A stretch of 9,088 nt of DNA from Bacillota bacterium (GTDB lineage: Bacteria > Bacillota > Clostridia > Lachnospirales > Lachnospiraceae), in the NCBI GenBank assembly GCA_023436765.1, contig JAEZHX010000007.1, positions 1-9,088 on the forward strand. The letters run 5' to 3'. Every line of letters starts with the position of its first letter. Positions within the stretch are counted from its first letter, which is position 1. Shown here piece after piece: positions 6,331 through 9,088 of this stretch. A model generated the notes under the pieces. It saw only the letters and a list, made by a program, of their open reading frames with translations, had not been told where the DNA came from and made no database searches. The translations under genes and the position numbers were made by a program.

Positions 6331-7608
6331 ATGAAGAAACCGTTTGTTACCTTGGAACAGCTGAATGAGATAACCAAGAAATATCCTACCCCCTTTCATA
6401 TCTACGACGAGAAGGGAATCCGTGAAAATGCCAGGAAGCTTCATAAAGCCTTCGCTTGGAATAAGGGCTTTAAGGAATATTTTGCAGTAAAGGCGACACC
6501 AAATCCATTTATTATTAATATACTTAAGGAGGAAGGCTGTGGCGTAGACTGCTCCTCCATGACGGAACTGATGATGTCGGAAGCCCTGGGCTTCTCCGGT
6601 ACGGACATTATGTTTTCCTCTAATGCGACACCCGCAGAGGAATTTCTGAAGGCCAAGAGCCTAAATGCAATTATCAATCTGGATGATTATACTCACATTG
6701 ATTTCCTGGAGAAGACAGCCGGGATTCCGGAGCTGATCTGCTGCAGATATAATCCCGGCGGCGTCTTTAAAACAGCCAACGGCATTATGGATAATCCCGG
6801 AGATGCAAAATATGGCTTGACGAAGGAGCAGATGATCGACGGTTTCTTAAGATTGAAGGAAAAGGGTGCGAAACAGTTCGGAATCCATTCCTTCCTTGCC
6901 AGCAATACGGTGTCCAATGAATATTATCCGACACTGGCAGGTATTTTATTTGAACTGGCGGTAGAGCTCCGTGATAAAACCGGTGTAGAGATCAAATTTA
7001 TCAATTTATCCGGCGGTGTCGGAATCCCCTATAAGCCTGACCAGGAACCCAATGACATCCTGGCAATCGGAGAAGGAGTCAGACTGGCTTACGAGAGAAT
7101 ACTCGTTCCTGCAGGAATGGGAGAGGTATCCTTATTCACCGAGCTGGGCCGCTTTATGCTGGCACCGTACGGGCATCTGGTTGCTACTGCTCTGCATGAG
7201 AAGCATATCTATAAGGAATACATCGGTCTGGATGCCTGCGCTGTCAATCTGATGAGACCAGCCATGTATGGCGCTTACCATCATATTACGGTGATGGGTC
7301 AGGAGGGATCTCCTAAGGAGAATGCTCCCTGCGACCACAAATATGATGTTACCGGTTCTCTCTGTGAGAATAATGATAAGTTTGCTGTAGACCGGATGCT
7401 TCCGAAGATCGACCTTGGCGATTTGCTGGTCATCCATGATACGGGGGCTCACGGATTTGCGATGGGTTATAATTATAACGGCAAGCTGAAATCAGCAGAG
7501 CTGCTCTTAAAGGAAGACGGAACCGTGGAATTGATCCGTCGTGCAGAGACGCCGGAGGACTACTTCGCAACCTTCGATTTTTGTGATATTATGAAACAAT
7601 ATAGGTAA
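6331..7608 (+). CDS. lysA: Diaminopimelate decarboxylase family protein (LysA)
   Basis: This 425-residue fold-type III PLP enzyme should decarboxylate meso-diaminopimelate to L-lysine, the last step of the pathway. The PLP lysine is Lys54 in YFAVKATPNP. The barrel continues with FGIHSFLASN (183-192, His186), LSGGVG (226-231) for phosphate binding, and ELGRF (271-275). The C-terminal beta domain has DACAVNLMRPAMYGAYHH (301-318), the active-site Cys345-Glu346 in TGSLCENND, and HGFAMGYNYNGKLKSAELL (374-392). Several of these differ from classical LysA (HIGSQ, EPGR, DAGMNDLIRP, GPICESGD). The protein belongs to a divergent clade that I recall being annotated as LysA in Lachnospiraceae; a related amino-acid decarboxylase cannot be excluded. 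AAAGGAG (6319-6325) stands 5 nt before the ATG. The short gap after the PHP gene implies one transcript. Confidence 0.85.
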   Translation: MKKPFVTLEQLNEITKKYPTPFHIYDEKGIRENARKLHKAFAWNKGFKEYFAVKATPNPFIINILKEEGCGVDCSSMTELMMSEALGFSGTDIMFSSNATPAEEFLKAKSLNAIINLDDYTHIDFLEKTAGIPELICCRYNPGGVFKTANGIMDNPGDAKYGLTKEQMIDGFLRLKEKGAKQFGIHSFLASNTVSNEYYPTLAGILFELAVELRDKTGVEIKFINLSGGVGIPYKPDQEPNDILAIGEGVRLAYERILVPAGMGEVSLFTELGRFMLAPYGHLVATALHEKHIYKEYIGLDACAVNLMRPAMYGAYHHITVMGQEGSPKENAPCDHKYDVTGSLCENNDKFAVDRMLPKIDLGDLLVIHDTGAHGFAMGYNYNGKLKSAELLLKEDGTVELIRRAETPEDYFATFDFCDIMKQYR

Positions 7609-7794
7609 TTTGCATTTATTCGTGACGGATGAAAGTGGTCTTAATGATAGCTCGAAATGAATTTATAGTCATCTTTTATTCATAAATGAGTAGAATATTT
7701 TATATGGTTTAAAGATAAGATATAATGTAACTTTCGAGCAGGGATATCTAAAAAATACACTTTTTCGTAACAGATAAATAAATTGTATGGTAAA
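7609..7794. other. AT-rich intergenic stretch after lysA
   Basis: No credible coding region is seen. It contains an 8-bp inverted pair, GCTCGAAA (7650-7657) and TTTCGAGC (7732-7739), 74 nt apart. A TATAAT hexamer (7721-7726) has no good -35 partner. If lysA transcription ends only at the hairpin at 7795, this is a 3' untranslated region of about 185 nt. Confidence 0.4.
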
Positions 7795-7822
7795 CTCCAG
7801 CATCTTCGGATGCTGGAGCTTT
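7795..7822 (+). terminator. UUCG-capped hairpin, probable terminator of the lysA transcript
   Basis: CTCCAGCATC (7795-7804) pairs perfectly with GATGCTGGAG (7809-7818) around TTCG, making a C(UUCG)G tetraloop that is exceptionally stable. The following sequence, CTTTCTG, is a poor U tract, so termination may be incomplete or the hairpin may act as a 3' stabiliser. It sits 29 bp before the -35 of the greA promoter. Confidence 0.6.
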
Positions 7823-7850
7823 CTGCCCATTTGGTAGGAGATAGTACATG

Positions 7851-7879
7851 TTGACAAGAAACATTTGATACGATATAAT
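7851..7879 (+). promoter_or_regulatory. Perfect consensus sigma-A promoter for greA
   Basis: TTGACA (7851-7856), exactly 17 nt, then TATAAT (7874-7879): all 12 hexamer bases and the spacing match consensus. Transcription should begin near 7886, about 45 nt before the greA start. The leader is too short for a T-box. Confidence 0.9.
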
Positions 7880-7930
7880 ACTTTGAATGTATTGTATGAT
7901 AAAAAAAGCAATATGGAGGAAGGGTGTTTT

Positions 7931-8413
7931 ATGGTAGAAAAGAAAAACATATTGACTTATGCGGGATTACGACAGTTGGAGGATGAGCTTCATGACCTGA
8001 AGGTAAACAGAAGAAAAGAGGTTGCCCAGAAGATCAAGGAAGCCAGAGAGCAGGGGGATCTTTCCGAGAATGCAGAATATGATGCTGCAAAGGATGAGCA
8101 GAGAGACATTGAAGCCAGAATCGAAGAGATTGACAAGATATTAAAGAATGCCGAAGTGGTTGTCGAGGATGAGGTTGATGTTAATGTAATCAATATCGGC
8201 TGTAAGGTTAAGATTTTTGACATGGAATTTAAGGAAGAACTGGAATATAAAATCGTGGGTTCGACTGAGGCAAACAGCCTCAGAGGAAAGATTTCCAATG
8301 AATCTCCGTTAGGTATGGCACTGCTCGGAAGACGTATTGGGGACGTTGTAGATGTAGCTACTCATACCGGAACAATCCAATATAAGATATTGCAGATTCA
8401 GAGATCAAACTAA
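7931..8413 (+). CDS. greA: Transcription elongation factor GreA
   Basis: The 160-residue product has the usual GreA length. GreA enters the secondary channel of RNA polymerase and stimulates cleavage of backtracked RNA, rescuing stalled complexes. The N-terminal coiled coil (about 10-75) has the tip motif QGDLSENAEYDAAKDEQ, whose Asp43 and Glu46 match the acidic tip residues that act at the polymerase active site. The C-terminal FKBP-like domain (about 85-158) contains NESPLGMALLGRRIGDVVDV (123-142), typical of the family. ATG 7931 is chosen because GGAGG (7915-7919) and the purines after it lie upstream. An in-frame ATG at 7913 has no ribosome binding site and would overlap this one. lysS follows after 59 nt, a common clostridial arrangement, and no promoter or terminator is obvious in the gap. 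No unusual residues are seen. Confidence 0.97.
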   Translation: MVEKKNILTYAGLRQLEDELHDLKVNRRKEVAQKIKEAREQGDLSENAEYDAAKDEQRDIEARIEEIDKILKNAEVVVEDEVDVNVINIGCKVKIFDMEFKEELEYKIVGSTEANSLRGKISNESPLGMALLGRRIGDVVDVATHTGTIQYKILQIQRSN

Positions 8414-8472
8414 CTATACCGGAACGATTCAAAAGTGAAAACGTATCAGTATGCGATAAGAGGTGAAGGACT

Positions 8473-9088
8473 ATGGCTGACGATAGGATTCAAGTAGATA
8501 ATGAACAGGAAGATATCAGTGAACTACTGAAGGTTAGACGGGCGAAGCTCGCAGAGCTCCAGGTGAACGGGAAAGATCCCTTTCAGATCATGAAGTACAA
8601 TGTGACTCATCATACAACCGAGATCGTGAATAATTTCGAGAGTATGGAGGGTAAGAAGGTATCCATAGCAGGACGTATGATGTCAAAGCGTGTTATGGGA
8701 AAAGCATCCTTTTGTAACATCAGAGATCTGGGCGGAGACATCCAGGCGTACGTGAAGCGAGATGAGATTGGGGAAGAGCCCTATGCGGAATTTAAGAAGT
8801 ATGATATCGGTGATATTGTAGGATTAGAGGGTGAGGTATTTAAGACTCATTCCGGAGAGATATCCATTAAGGCAGAGAAGATAGTCCTGTTGACGAAGAG
8901 CCTTCAGATTTTACCTGAGAAATTCCATGGACTGAAAGATACTGATACGAGATACAGACAAAGATATGTTGACTTAATCGTTAATCCTGAGGTTCGGGAT
9001 ACCTTTATCAAGCGTTCCCTGATCATCAGAGAGATTCGTAATTATCTGGACAGTAATCAATTCATAGAAGTAGAGACTCCCGTACTTG
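8473..9088 (+). CDS. lysS: Lysyl-tRNA synthetase, class II, N-terminal part
   Basis: The first 205 codons are present and the gene continues past the right edge. LysS charges tRNA-Lys with lysine using ATP, in the cytoplasm. After a helical N-terminal extension (1-55), an OB-fold anticodon-binding domain covers about 62-140 (KVSIAGRMMSKRVMGKASF and the following strands). LKDTDTRYRQRYVDLIVNPE (154-173) is a hallmark linker of bacterial LysS. Class II motif 1 follows (about 180-203), ending in FIEVETPVL. The catalytic motifs 2 and 3 are beyond the window. The start ATG is preceded 6 nt upstream by AGGTGA (8461-8466). The 59-nt gap from greA has no visible terminator or T-box, so the gene is probably transcribed from the strong greA promoter. 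Confidence 0.96.
   Translation, partial: MADDRIQVDNEQEDISELLKVRRAKLAELQVNGKDPFQIMKYNVTHHTTEIVNNFESMEGKKVSIAGRMMSKRVMGKASFCNIRDLGGDIQAYVKRDEIGEEPYAEFKKYDIGDIVGLEGEVFKTHSGEISIKAEKIVLLTKSLQILPEKFHGLKDTDTRYRQRYVDLIVNPEVRDTFIKRSLIIREIRNYLDSNQFIEVETPVL

Noticed and set aside
7669..7689. AT-rich hairpin TCAT...ATGA after lysA
   Set aside because: The pairing breaks down inside the stem, so it is not a convincing terminator.
1..9088. CRISPR array, insertion sequence, phage or defence genes
   Set aside because: No direct repeat series, transposase, integrase or paired terminal repeats were seen. The recognisable genes are ordinary chromosomal ones.

Overview
The window reads as chromosome of a low-to-mid G+C Firmicute, most likely a clostridium of the Lachnospiraceae type. 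This rests on protein-level resemblance recalled from memory (the lysA clade, the GyrB/GyrA-like pair, the greA-lysS pairing), on strong AGGAGG-type ribosome binding sites and on sigma-A-type promoters. No species can be named from the sequence alone. I see no mobile element, CRISPR array, tRNA or rRNA; this is mostly housekeeping DNA with one odd small signalling-type gene.

Layout. (1) Positions 1-84, minus strand: the first 28 codons of guaA (GMP synthase), with a TTG start and its own promoter. (2) Positions 85-437: a divergent intergenic region with one promoter in each direction and an inverted repeat between them. (3) Positions 438-932, plus strand: a 164-residue histidine-phosphotransfer (Hpt)-like protein whose phosphoacceptor histidine appears to be replaced by glutamine. 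(4) A hairpin terminator at 954-995 sits between this gene and the convergent topoisomerase operon. (5) Positions 5201 down to 1012, minus strand: a two-gene operon for a type IIA DNA topoisomerase, B subunit then A subunit, 11 nt apart. The catalytic cores carry gyrase-type signature residues, but the GyrA box is missing where it should be in the C-terminal domain. I label the pair parE/parC with reservation.

(6) Positions 5202-5628: a second divergent region with the parE promoter, a plus-strand promoter at 5441-5468 and a structured leader of about 150 nt. (7) Positions 5629-7608, plus strand: a PHP-family metallo-phosphoesterase followed 15 nt later by lysA (diaminopimelate decarboxylase family), probably co-transcribed. 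(8) Positions 7609-7930: AT-rich intergenic DNA with a UUCG-capped hairpin, then a perfect consensus promoter (TTGACA, 17 nt, TATAAT) for greA. (9) greA (7931-8413) and the first 205 codons of lysS (8473 to the window end), probably one operon for transcript cleavage and lysine tRNA charging.

How the genes relate: guaA supplies GMP, the topoisomerase manages DNA topology, lysA makes lysine and lysS charges it onto tRNA, and greA rescues backtracked RNA polymerase. The operons are separate and each has a recognisable promoter. No clear novel system is present. The best leads are the apparently inactive Hpt protein, the mixed gyrase/topoisomerase IV character of the topoisomerase, and the uncharacterised PHP enzyme tied to lysA.
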